Origin: Prosopocoilus inquinatus
Lineage: Eukaryota > Arthropoda > Insecta > Coleoptera > Lucanidae
NCBI GenBank assembly: GCA_036172665.1
Contig: CM069870.1
Location: 67,952,212 to 68,016,211 of the forward strand
Direction of reading: 5' to 3'
Length of the DNA: 64,000 nucleotides
Shown here: piece after piece, positions 24,455 through 35,792 of the stretch
Position numbering within the stretch: position 1 is the stretch's first letter
Layout: every line of letters begins with the position of its first letter
Made by a program: the position numbers and the translations under genes
The notes under the pieces: model-generated
Told to the model about the DNA's origin: nothing
The model's database searches: none
Seen by the model: the letters and a program-made list of their open reading frames with translations, nothing else

Positions 24455-24655
24455 TACACAGAGAAAAATCAATAGTAAAAGGTAATCAGAATAAAGACAG
24501 AAACAAATTGTAGTAAATATTAACACAATTGTAGTAAATATTAGTACAATTGTAGTAAATAGTCCGACAATTGTGCGAATATTTGCTACAATTTGTTTCC
24601 GTCTTCATTCTGCTACAATTTGTGTTATTTTTTACTATTGATTTTTCTCTGTGTA
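24455..24655. mobile_element. MITE, 201 bp, TA target
   Basis: TACACAGAGAAAAATCAATA at 24455 is mirrored by TATTGATTTTTCTCTGTGTA ending at 24655. The centre holds three direct CAATTGTAGTAAATA repeats and an inverted GCTACAATTTG. A TA dinucleotide precedes the left end. Fits a Tc1/mariner-type MITE. Confidence 0.75.
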
Positions 24656-26214
24656 CACTTCTGCTATAAAGTTTTCGGAGTACGAGACATGCCACTGGCA
24701 GTAAGAAATTTTATGCTTTGCAATTATGAACCTTATAGCTTTTACAACCGTACCTGCTACCCCGATAATAAAACCGGTCATCGCAAACACAGCGATTTAA
24801 CACAGATGAGAACTTATTCAACCAACTTGAATAATCTGCTAGAAAGACTTTCATTGTAGTTGGATGGATAAGAAATTTAACAAAATTTATTTTCTAAATA
24901 TTATAACATGTGTAGTAAATAATGTGTGCATTATGAAATTAAAATTTCTGAAACTTTGGCAATTGAAATTAAATAAGTCAATAAAATAAAATCTGTTATT
25001 TTTCGTTAATTAAATTTAACTTTCTAGTTTCATTAAATACACATATGTTTTGCAACTAATTAATAGCTTTGTTGAGCAGAACTTCTTAGCATTTATATTA
25101 TTATAATAAGAAACAAATTTAAATAATCTAGCTCATTCTATATATTTTTTCAAATACTCAAAAATCATTCACATATTTTCACAAAATAAATGTTATACGA
25201 TTTAATCACTTTCTCCTAACTTCTAGATTAATGAAAACTTGCCAAACTTTGTGGATGAACTTTTCAACTTATTTTACTGATGTCAGATTTGAGAAGAAAC
25301 TAAAAAGAAGAATATTATTTTTTCCTCTGTGGCGTAGAATGAAATATGTATATTATTTTTAACGCAAGTATTGGATTTTACAAATTTAATCCATTATTTG
25401 GAATTCCCTCATACTAAAACCCTCATCTTAAACAGGGATTTCCGATACATTTATTTTATTTGTTTCCAATAATCAACACATAATTTTTGTTTTATGCATA
25501 CTTGATATATAAAATTGTTTTAGATTTTTTTTTTATATATTGTGCATCCTATACCATGAGTTTTTTTTACTCTGAACATGCAATGTAAATATCCCTATGG
25601 TTAATTTTAGAAAAAATAATACTTATTTTTAGTAAAAACATTTTAACTGTTTCAAATGTCCTTCACGTTTTAAATACTAATGCCAAACGATTATCAAATT
25701 CTTTCATATTATATTTTTAAATATTTCAGACATAATTCATGACATTCATAACTGACATTAACATCATATTTGTTTTATTGAAACTTGTTTGCATATTCTG
25801 CCATGCATTGACATGTTTTTTTTTATAACTGAACCTGGGAATATTTACCTTTTATGTTTAGAGTTAATAAAATAAGTCACGGTATGTATAGATGCTTCAT
25901 TTTAGGATCCGCAGAAAAACATAACAGCATAAAAGTCATAGGTTTTATACGTGATATCTCTTTATCACAAAGAACAAAAGGGTATCATAAAACAGAGGTT
26001 CGGTAAAATGAAACATAATTTTTCTTGATGTCGAAAATATTTTACATGAATAGGTTTCTTGACATGTGAATAAGACGTGTATGATAAAATTGAATTGAAA
26101 ATATCAATATATTAACATTTATAAAATAAAGATGTCGTGAAAAAATGTAAAATATAACGGAAATGCTTAAATAGCATAATAGAAACCGCTTAAATAGCGA
26201 CATCCTGCGATCGC
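24656..26214. other. AT-rich DNA, nothing recognised
   Basis: Very AT-rich, without long open frames, repeats or splice-framed exons. Confidence 0.4.
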
Positions 26215-26259
26215 TTCTGCTGACGAAGCCCCAAATAGGACTGAAACAGCTGTACAGAA
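26215..26259 (+). ncRNA. Hammerhead ribozyme, type I, minimal stem III
   Basis: Stem I is TTCTG (26215-26219) with CAGAA (26255-26259), extendable by one C-G pair. CTGACGA (26220-26226) is the conserved first core strand. Stem II is AGCCC / GGACT with a CAAATA loop and one mismatch. GAAA follows at 26243. ACAGCTGT is a self-complementary stem III, then A before the predicted cleavage site after 26254. The very short stem III is typical of Penelope-like elements and retrozymes, whose ribozymes act best as dimers. AGCGACATCCTGCGATCGC just upstream (26197) ties it to the 35-kb family. Confidence 0.75.
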
Positions 26260-28622
26260 GAACGGGACAAAATAACTAGAATCAAAATTGTGAGGTCTTC
26301 TATTTACTTAAAAATAAATAAAATCGAACATATGTCCTAATTGTTATTATTTTGTTAAAATTATGTGAGGTTTCCGTATGGCAAAGCTTGTCGGTGAGCT
26401 AATAAATCACCCTGTATTTCATATTTACTAAAAATCTATTTATGTATTTCTCGTAATGAAAATTTTAGAATCCACAGAAAAACATACACAAACTACAAAC
26501 GAATAAAATTTTTGTGAAGTCAAACAAACCAGAAGTGTATAAAGGCAGAAAGTTGGTATAATTATAATTTTTCAGATTAATTAACATCGTCGATCCTTTA
26601 TAGCAATTTAACATTTATATGTCTTTATAATATGATCTGAAATCCTGTTATTTAACAATATAAAATATTCTAATTAAAAAAAAAAACATTTTTTGTTCAA
26701 TTTTTAAGTTAAAAAGAGAACAAACAAATTCGCCACCGCGTCCGCGTTCGCAACCGCGCGTCGCCTCAATAAATACTCGGAACCAAATACTGGCAACGAA
26801 ATTCAACAAACCATAAACATCTGCACCGTACGGGGTTTAATAGGACCTAAGTAAACAACCCTCCTATCGGGGTGCGGAGAAAGTGTCTGTGTTCCTTAAG
26901 GTTCGAAATATATTAGGCCCGTTTCAATAAGGTTCAAATTCGAACGATTTTATTGCCTTTCATTTCGAAACTTTTAAGCATTTGTGTACCTACACACTAA
27001 ATTCGGATAATACATGGTATTATCGGAAATTTTCCAAAATATCAACATTTTACAAATGTAATAGAATGTAGAGGTATAAAATCATTCCTGCGCAAGATAA
27101 TTAAACAGGATTAAATATTAGGGATAATTTCCTATTAAGTATTAATTTTCATTTTCTTATTAGATGCTTAAATTCCTCAATTTGTTTTAAATTCTCGGTT
27201 TCACGAACAGAAATTTGCATCACTTTTAAGAATATTCTTTGTCATATGTTTTCATGAATTAATTAATATAACAGTAAGGTCCGATTTCATAATAGGACTT
27301 TAATTTTAAAGTTATTTTAACCTAAAAAAATACATTTGTTTCCCCATTCTTAAATTGACTTAACGCTTCCTTAAAGTCTGATTATGAAAACGGCCATAAG
27401 TCCAATTAAAAATTAATGTGTCATTAAAAAATACTTTGTTACTCATTCGATTTATACAGAAAAAATAGGATAATAAAATAATTTTGGTTTATTTAGCTCG
27501 TTTTGTTTGACTCTGTATAATAGTTTGATCTAAATTGGCGTTGGAAATTTTTAATTGCAACACATGAAACATAAAAAGTATTTTCCTTTTCTGATCACTG
27601 CGTTTATTTATTATTCAACAACAATAACACGTTCAGTCTTAAATTTAAATTTGAATACATTTCGAACTTATGACAGTTTAAAACATCTATGTTTTTCAAT
27701 TTTGTTAACAATTTAAATATGAAAATCTAAATTGAATCATAAAAAAAAAACAGAATATAACAAAACCCGGGTAGGTATTATTTTTATTAACATTAAACTA
27801 AAAACAATTAACAAACTAAACATGACTTCACAAATATAACTATATACCTGAATTAATTCTATTCATAATTACTGTTATAATACATTACAAATTACGCAGT
27901 TCTCATTACCTGGAATTTCCTTATTCAATGCTTAACAGATGAATGAAGGAATGAATTTTATGACCCTGCTCATCCCCTGGTCAAGAGAGGGAGGAGAAAT
28001 GGGGAGGCTCGAATACAGAAGGTTCTAAATTCAGACGGGCTATTTCAATAAGGCTCAAATTCCAACAGATTTACTGCTTTTCGTCTTAAAAGTTTTCGAC
28101 AGTGGTGTACAGGTTCTTAGATCCTTTGTTTTGCTATTTCGACCAGTTTGACCACAGATAAAGGAAGGAACTCTTTTATCTGTGGTTTGACCAAAATAAT
28201 TGGAGTGGCAGGCGTCTCATCTTCATATGTAAACACCAATAACTGTACGACATGGAATCGATGGGATTTTTATTAACGCAAAACATGTTTTGAAAATTCG
28301 GTTGAGTTTCAAACACAACTTTAAGCCCTATTGATGATATGTGATGATGATAAATTGATAAATGTCACCCATGCATGGTACGGCCCCATTTTGAAGGGGG
28401 TTGTTAATTGATCTTGACTTACCAAGCATGGGGAAAATTAATTTGTTGATACACCTCTGTTTGATTGATTTAAAAATCGATTTTAAAGGGAAATTAATCA
28501 TATAGGCCACTTGAATTATAATGCTAATTTCTGTATCGAAATCTTGAAGGCTTTCTAAAATAGAGACCCAAAGGTAGAGAATTTTTGTTCGGAAGGGTGG
28601 AAAGAATGGTGATACAATTTGA
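26260..28622. other. AT-rich DNA with scattered MITE ends
   Basis: No gene is supported. TTAGGCCCGTTTCAATAAGG at 26914 and ACGGGCTATTTCAATAAGG at 28036 look like lone ends of the GGYCCRTTTCA MITE family. A lone CACCCTGTA terminus lies near 26410. The overlapping minus-strand frames at 28328-28732 have no recognisable product. Confidence 0.35.
27276..27400. mobile_element. MITE, ~125 bp, uninterrupted copy
   Basis: AAGGTCCGATTTCATAATAGG at the left pairs with TCTGATTATGAAAACGGCC at the right. The body TTTTAACCTAAAAAAATACA..TTTGTTTCCC also occurs at 41410-41440, where the same MITE has been split by the 832-bp ribozyme palindrome. This copy therefore shows the intact layout. Confidence 0.7.
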
Positions 28623-30370
28623 TATACAGGGTGGGCCAACAGTGCGTGGGCGGAAGATTGTGGCGTTACCATTGAAAATTTTTGAAATCTGTAGGCGCAA
28701 TAACATACATATCGGTTAGATACATAATCCAAAATTATTCAGACCTATACAGAGTGTTCCGTAAGAGTGTAACGACCCTAACATATGTTTTTTCTTTTTT
28801 AAATGGAACACCCTATATATTATTACACTATTAGATGTCTCATTATCAGTGGATGAAAATAATATAGGGTTTTACTGACCGAAAGTTTATCGTTTTCGAG
28901 ATACTGGCAATTTACTGGTAAAAAATGGCAAAATTTGTTACTCTATAAATTAGTTATTTTTAAATATTTTGCTTTGAATTTTGATGGATACATTATCTAA
29001 CTAATAGAAAACAGAAATGTATGAACAACTCGAATTTCTTCCGGATAGTTTACACAGAGTGATTCACAGCGCAGATTACCATTTTTCTAAAAAAATTTAA
29101 ATGGAACGCCTGTATATGAACACACAGTTTAAAACATCTCTTACTAAGCTTTCCAATCGCGTAAAACTTTTTACATATAGCTCTTTGAACGTAGAAAGTT
29201 TTTTAAATTATTTCTTTAAAATCTTAGTTATAATTGTAATTTAATAAACAAAATTAATTTTTTTGTGTTTCTACTGGCATAAATTTCAACTTGTAATGAC
29301 GTTGTATGTTCTGTAGTATTTTAATTAGCATTTAAAATCTAGTAACCTGTTTCATTGGATTAAAAACTTTCCATTCTGTTTATTAGGAATAAAGAAATTT
29401 CTAGCAAACAGAATTTACAATATTGTGGTAGCGGAAATTCACATTTTCTAGAAATTTTTCACACAACTAACGGTCTTTTAATAAATGCATTCATGTATTA
29501 TCACTCTAGTCATGTTTTATTATCATCAGTTTGTATTTTGTGAGACGATTCTTACCTTCTGTTTCTGATTTAGAATTATTCCTTGTAATTTTTGTGTTAC
29601 CCGAAATAGCGATTAAAATATGTGGTTTAAGCATGATGAAGTACCATGATATTACAACAATGACACTAGAAAATGATTTAACTAAATACTTAATTCAATA
29701 AATAAAATGCGGAAGAATTTTGAGTTACTACCCAAACTTCCGTCTGATTTAACTATTTTTTTACGCCAGAATATAAATGGGTTTAGTGAATCTCCTATGT
29801 ATGTCGAGATCATGAAATAGAATTATTTAGAATTGCATTTGTGTGTATTATGTGTGTAGTATTAATAAATTTTAATATATTTTTTAATGGCCAAATTAAA
29901 AATGTATAAAATAAATTGGATTACATTTTGAGCATGTTTGTAAAATCTAGACTTTCTTTTGTTAACTGAGATTTATGTTATTGCTTTTGTGGTATTTTGT
30001 ATATTTCGTACTATGAATACAATGCAAAACAATTGAACAATGATACGATTGTAGAGAAATTAAATTTAGTTCAATTTAATAGTTTTTTTTTAATTAAAAA
30101 AAAATCGGTGTGTTCTAAATGTTGGTTCAAACATTAAAATACATCTACTGTTATTATTATCAAAGTTATTAACGATGTCATTACGAAATGTATGTGCATT
30201 AGAAACAAAACAAAATCCAATTTTATTTATTAAATTACAATACAGTTGAGATTTTAAAGATACAAATTTAAAAAATATCTACATTCAAAGTTTACGAGCT
30301 ATACGTAAAAAGTCTTGTACTATTGGAAACCTTAGTAAGAGATGTTTTAAACTATGTATTCATATACAGG
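28623..30370. mobile_element. Fold-back element 4, composite
   Basis: Inverted arms run from about 29109-29330 (GCCTGTATATGAAC..AGTTTAAAACATCTCTTACTAAG) to 30170-30370 (CTTAGTAAGAGATGTTTTAAACT..TATACAGGG). To the left lie TACAGGGTGGGCCAACAGTGCG (28624), close to the end of fold-back 1, and two copies of the ~75-bp TACAGAGTG..GGAACRCC module (28741-28818, 29047-29115). The right side lacks these parts, so the element is either truncated or two nested copies. Confidence 0.6.
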
Positions 30371-31854
30371 GGGTTTTCTGAAGATTTTATATTGGAGATA
30401 ATTCCAATGTATGGAAAGTGTGAGGTCTGGAAAATTAATGGAATTGTTGTTTCTATTTCCATTGTAAATTTGATATTAGGGTGAAGAGTGTTAAATTTAG
30501 CTAAAAGGGAATTGATCATTTCCATGGTTACAAAATAAAAAAAAACATCGAATATTGTACTAGTATCGAAAGTAGTAATTTTAAACAAATGAAAATGTTT
30601 ATTTAATTTGCGTAAAACGGGTGGGTTTGAATGATTTGATTCATTAAATAGTCCTCCGAATACGATTCGCAGTTTATGTTGTGCAGAACATTTATGCGGT
30701 GGTGCTATTCATGTCAACGGTGCTTTCGAATTCATATCCCAGCGCCGTTAACATTCGTAGCACCACCACAAAAATAAAATCGGCATAACATTGGCTACGA
30801 ATCGTATTACATCCGATAATTTCAAAGCTCGAAGGTCGCACGAATCTCAACGTTTCGCTTTGCCTTTTGGGTTTCATAACATAATTTCGTCTGGAAATTT
30901 AAGTGAAAACTAATCGAGTGAATGAGTGAATATAAATAGATCGAATCTTCTAGTGTATAGTGGGATATCCCGGCGGCGGCGGCGTATTTTTGGAACTTGT
31001 CACGAAATATTTCCGAAACGATCCAAATCACCGATTTTACGACCACTCGCATGTCTCACTCTCAGGTTAGATTTTACTACATTCTTGCCTTTACGCCCGC
31101 CATAAAACATACCCACTTAAATACGCGTCCCTAATTATTCCGACTCTATCTTTAGGATGAGTCACCAGAGTCAGAAATACGCGTCTTCTTAACATTTGGC
31201 CTACTTATCAGAGTTTCGCAGCGCAACGCGAGGAATTATCATCATCGGGATTCAAAAATATCAGTGTCTGCAAATAAATACGTAATCTAAATAATGACCG
31301 TCTTGTAGATACGTGTGTGTATGTCAGAAAACGTATTACTCTTAAATTAAAGCGCCCGCCGACATAAATCTCCGACAAAATAAGCACGTAAAACGCGAAA
31401 TTGCGCTAAAATATTTGGTTTAAATTGTTGTAAATCAAGTGGAAAATACGCAAACGAATTCAACACACAGACCTCCAATGTAGCCTGTTCAGAAATCATA
31501 ATCTAATCTGAAACATTTAATATCGAGAAACAAAACAAAATTAAACGAATTGAAAAAAAAAAATACATTTTAATTTGGCTCTTTTCTTATTTAAAAAAAA
31601 ACACACTTTTTAGTCAACTTGAATTAATAAAAATTTATTCGTGAAACGCTTATTTAATTTGAATAAATATAAAAGAATAAAAATAAACAAAATAATTTTG
31701 AAAAGTATTGTTCTTTTTATATCACTTGAAGAAGGAGTATTGATAGCAACTATAAAAAATAAATTTAGATTAAAAATTACTACCTATTCAGCTGATTTAT
31801 TGTTTTATACAGGGTGTCTCCTCAGACACGGGTCAATACAATAGGATAGTGGAT
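30371..31854. other. No gene seen; one GC-richer stretch
   Basis: The stretch 30690-31060 is richer in GC and has overlapping minus-strand frames of 61 and 76 codons, plus a (GGC)n run at 30974. No motif or splice-consistent chain was found. A lone TACAGGGTGTCTCC terminus is at 31808. Confidence 0.35.
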
Positions 31855-31967
31855 AGTAGGGTCCCTAGATGTAATTCATATTTGATTTGTTTGAGATGTT
31901 TCGGAAGCAAAGTATCATTTCACTCTGTCAAGTAAGACGAACGTCAATGAAATCTAGGGACCCTAGT
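31855..31967. repeat. Inverted repeat, short
   Basis: AGGGTCCCTAGAT at 31858 is mirrored by ATCTAGGGACCCTA at 31952, spanning about 110 bp. Confidence 0.55.
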
Positions 31968-32199
31968 GGATAGGTTTCGATTTGAAAACGAGAATTTAGA
32001 TCAGGAGATACCAACGGGGTCGATGGACCTCCAAGGGGGCGACGAAAATTTAAAAAAGGTCGAAGGATCTCTAGAAATCAAGGAGAGATTTTGTATTAAA
32101 GAAATCCTTGTCAGTTAGGGGTCGATGAACAATTATAATTAGTGGTCGATTGTAAACATTTATTTATTAATGTTCTATTCCATGCCTTCGATTAAAATA

Positions 32200-33840
32200 G
32201 TTTTCCTTTTGAGCTAAGAGATGGCGCTCTAAATGATTCCTGTCACGTCGGTGATGCCCTACGAATGGTTCCTGTCAAGTCGCGATTTTATATTTTGAAA
32301 CTTGTTTCTGATATTAAAGTCACTGCGAAGGCTGTTATAGGTTTCTCAAATAAAAACGTTTCCGTTTTTGGTCAAGAGATGGCGTTTCTATTCATTACAC
32401 ATCTTGAAATTTAATTTTGAAATTAAAATCCTTGCAAGAGCAAAGCTTGGCCGGGAATGTCTGCGTGAAGATGAATCGAGGCTTCATAAATTTAGCTTAA
32501 ATTCGTTTTCCCTTTTGGTCAAGAGATGGCGCCTTGAAGATTCCTGTCACGCCGTGATTTTATATCTTGATATTTAATTTTGAAAAGAAAATCATTGCGA
32601 GAACAAAGTTTGGCCGAGAATATCAGCATGAAGATGAATGGCTGCTTCATAAATGTCGATTAAATTAGTTTTTACTTTTGGTTAATAGATGGCGTCTTGA
32701 AGATCCCTGTCATGCCGTGATTTTATATCTTGATAATAAATTTTGAAATTAAAGCTATTGTGAGCGCGCAGAGTTTGTCCGGAATGTCAGCATGAAGATG
32801 TGTCGCTGTGTCATAAATTTTGATTAAACTCGTTTTTATTTTTGGTCAAGAGACGGCGCTTTGAAGATTCCTGTCACGTCGTGATTTTATATCTAGAAAT
32901 TTAATTTTGAAATAAAAATTAGATGGCGCTCTAAATGATTCCTGTCACGCTTTGATTCCATACGAATGGTTCCTGTCAAGTCGCGATTTTATATTTTGAA
33001 ATTTGATTCTGATATTAAAGTCACTGCGAAGGCTGTTATAGGTTTCTCCAATAAAAACGTTTCCGTTTTTGGTCAAGAGATGGCGTTTCTATTCATTACA
33101 TATCTTGAAATTTAATTTTGAAATTAAAATCATTGCAAGAGCAAAGCTTGGCCGGGAATGTCTGCGTGAAGATGAATCGAGGCTTCATAAATTTCGCTTA
33201 AATTCGTTTTCCCTTTTGGTCAAGAGATGGCGCCTTGAAGATTCCTGTCACGCCGTGATTTTATACCTTGATATTTAATTTCGAAACGAAAATCGTTGCG
33301 AGGACAAAGTTTTGGCCGAGAATGTCAGCGTGAAGATGAATCGAGGTTTCATAAATTTCGATTAAATTCGTTTTTGCTTTTGGTTTAGAGATGGCGTCTT
33401 GAAGATTCCTGTCACGCCGTGATTTTATACCTTGATATTTAGTTTTGAAACTAAAATCATTGCGAGCGCGTAGAGTTGCTTCATAAATTTCGGTTAAATT
33501 CATTTTTACTTTTGGTCAAGAGATGGCGCTCTGAAGGCTCCCGTCACTCCGTGATTTTTTCTTGAAATTTAAATTTTGAAATTAAAATCATTGCGAGCGC
33601 GCAGAGTTTTCCGGTTTGGTCAGTGTGAAGGTCTGTTTGGTCGAGAGATGGCGCTTTGAAAATTCCTGTCACGTCGTGATTTTATATCTAGAAATTTAAT
33701 TTTGAAATAAAAATTACCGCGAGGGCACAATTCGGTTGGGGATATCAGTGTGAAGGCGAACTACCGTCGCAGAAATTTCTATTAAAATCGTGTTTCCTTG
33801 TGATCAAGAGATGGCGCTTTGAAGATGAAGAATGCTGATA
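32200..33840 (+). repeat. Ordered satellite, ~150-165-bp units in a 701-bp higher-order repeat
   Basis: Each unit holds GGTCAAGAGATGGCG..TTGAAGATTCCTGTCACGCCGTGATTTTATA followed by AATTTTGAAATTAAAATCATTGCGAG. About eleven units are visible. The block 32215-32577 recurs at about 32925-33278 with an offset of 701 bp and only a few differences, far closer than neighbouring units. The plus-strand frames at 32368 and 33069 are twin translations of the array. Confidence 0.85.
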
Positions 33841-34847
33841 TGTCAAATTAGCTGAAAACAATTTCACTATTCAAACAGTTCCGTATTATGCGCTTATAAT
33901 TTAAACTTTTTTACATAGGTTCATTAATTAATTTCTAAAGTGCTTCATAGGTGACGTTTTTCATTTATTAAAATTCTTATAGCATGTCAAAATGGCAAGA
34001 AAATATGTTTCTAACTTGCAATTTTTTGGGCTACATCGAAAAATCCCGTTTCTTAAAATCATATACAGGGTGAGTCGCTCTCTATTTGAGCTAAAAACAT
34101 CTGAAAAATCTAAATTCAACGTAGATACAAATTTAGAGTTATAAAGGGTGAACTCAGCAAAATCCGGACACTTAATAAGGCTATAAAACAGGAACCCGTA
34201 ATATTTTTGAAAATAACACGTATCTATTTTTAAACTATTCAACAGTACTAAAAATTACAATACATTAAATTATTCTGAATTTGTAGCATATGTTACTGAG
34301 CGAAAAGTTGATCAAGTCACGGGTGCGCCCCCGTCGCATAAGTTTTTGCACGATGACTTGATCAACTTTTCGAGATGCCATTGCCACTTGTATCGGAACT
34401 GGTCGATGGTTGTGACCATTGCGCCATTCTTCTTCAAGATAGTCTTCACAATAGACCAGAATTTTTCAATTGGCCTGAGTTCTGGGCTATTGGGTGGGTT
34501 AAATTCTTTAGGAACATAATCCACTTTATTATCAAGATACATACCATTGGACCGTTTCATTTGAGTAATGAGATGTTGCCAGATCTGGCCAAAACAGGTG
34601 CAGATGGCCTGCAAAACAAGAAATTTTTGTGGAAATTTTGCCTTTATTTTACGCTTACAAGCTTCAGAAGCGTCCTTGCGACTGCGGGCTGTATAAAAAA
34701 CCTAACCAGCGATATAATTAAACAGATAAAACGCTTGCTTTTTGATTTGACATTGTAGTAGGATAGACAAATTGAAGCAGATTTGCTCCTAATAAGTCCC
34801 CCATGCAAGGCGGCCATGCTTGCTGTCAAAACATAATGAAAGTTTTT

Positions 34848-35172
34848 AGAAAAAGTTTGTGCAAAACGTTTTTGATTGCAGTGAAAACCTCGAGCAGCCT
34901 CTGGACAGCTGTTTCAGCCCTGTTTGCAATTTGCAATTGTGATGTAAGAGTGATGAAGAGATAAAACAGCGACATCTTACGATCGCTTTTTGACCTGACA
35001 TTGACAGCGCAATTGCGAATAAATTGGACCAGTCGTTTTTGTTTGCAGTGGAAATGTCGAGCTACGTCTCTGCTGACGAAGCCCCAAGCAGGGCTGAAAC
35101 AGCTGTCCAGAGGCTGCTCGAGGTTTTCACTGCAATCAAGAACGATTTGCAACAATTTTTTTTGATATAATT
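34848..35172 (+). mobile_element. 325-bp ribozyme-bearing insertion
   Basis: It is flanked by identical 9-mers AAAGTTTTT (34839-34847 and 35173-35181). Removing one copy rejoins the transposase reading frame. The ends are inverted: AACCTCGAGCAGCCTCTGG near 34888 pairs with its complement near 35105, giving arms of about 80-90 bp. The right arm holds a complete hammerhead, while the left arm has only its 3' half. The middle carries AGCGACATCTTACGATCGC, shared with copies at 21 and 26 kb. Resembles a short Penelope-derived or retrozyme-like non-autonomous element. Confidence 0.75.
35068..35112 (+). ncRNA. Hammerhead ribozyme, complete core
   Basis: Stem I is CTCTG (35068-35072) with CAGAG (35108-35112), extendable by a G-U and a G-C pair. 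Core strand CTGACGA is 35073-35079. Stem II is AGCCC / GGGCT, all five pairs intact, with loop CAAGCA. GAAA begins at 35096. Stem III is the self-complementary ACAGCTGT, followed by C35107, giving the preferred GUC cleavage triplet. All invariant core bases are present. Like Penelope/retrozyme hammerheads, it has no stem III loop and should need dimerisation. Confidence 0.85.
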
Positions 35173-35792
35173 AAAGTTTTTGAAACAGTACGTTTCATCG
35201 TCCATAACAATGCATTTGCATGTGTTAATTTGTTTTCATAAAGCTTTCTACGGCGGCCTTTTGCTTTTAAATTTTGTTTTGCATCTCTGTCGGGCACTGT
35301 TTGGGCTTTAAAACTTTTTAATCCAGTTCTGGCTTTAACTTTCTGTACATGTGTCTGCGATTTTCTTACCCTGACTGCAACCTCACGGGATAAAATCTTT
35401 GGATTTTTTGTATATGCTTGAAGAACCTTTTTGACCAAGTTATGTTCAGTTTGACCATGTTCACCCCCACTTCCGGACTTTCTTTCAATAGTCAGACGTT
35501 CTTTGAAGCGTTTGATGACATCTGCAACCGTAGATTTGGGAACATTTAAAGTTTTAGCTATCTGATGAACACTAGCGTCTTTATTTTGCAGATGTTCGTG
35601 CAGAATCAGTTTTCTTCTTTCCAATTCCAACGAAATCATTTTGACAATTAATGACACGGTGACAATGGTACTGATAGATTTTGTTTTTGTTTATTCTGGC
35701 TACCTTGATATTAAATAGTAGCTACCTTCATGCAAGGGTTGCTAAGATATGCACAGTCAAAAGTGTCCGAATTTTGCCGAGTTCACCCTTTA

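Larger units (their letters stand above)
34312..35657 (-). pseudogene. Tc1/mariner transposase, broken
   Basis: The N-terminal part (from 35657) has a helix-turn-helix region (VHQIAKTLNVPKSTVADVIKRF, residues about 31-52) and the family linker KARTGLKSFKAQTVPDRDAKQN. The first catalytic aspartate lies in VMDDETY, read in a shifted frame near 35185. After the insertion the second lies in FWPDLATSHYSNE (frame shifted near 34580), and the third acidic residue in NPPNSPELRPIEKFW near 34470. At least two frameshifts plus the 325-bp insertion inactivate it. Spacing between the last two acidic residues suggests a long-spacer subfamily such as DD37E, which I cannot measure safely across the shifts. 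Confidence 0.85.
34142..35792 (-). mobile_element. Tc1/mariner (IS630) element
   Basis: The inverted ends TAAAGGGTGAACTCAGCAAA (34142) and, mirrored, TTTGCCGAGTTCACCCTTTA (ending 35792) match over about 30 bp (through CGGACACTT). Both sides are flanked by TA (34140-34141 and 35793-35794), the target of this superfamily. Length is 1.65 kb including a 334-bp inserted ribozyme element. The right-hand TA is also the first TA of the neighbouring fold-back 5, so it integrated exactly at that element's edge. Confidence 0.9.
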
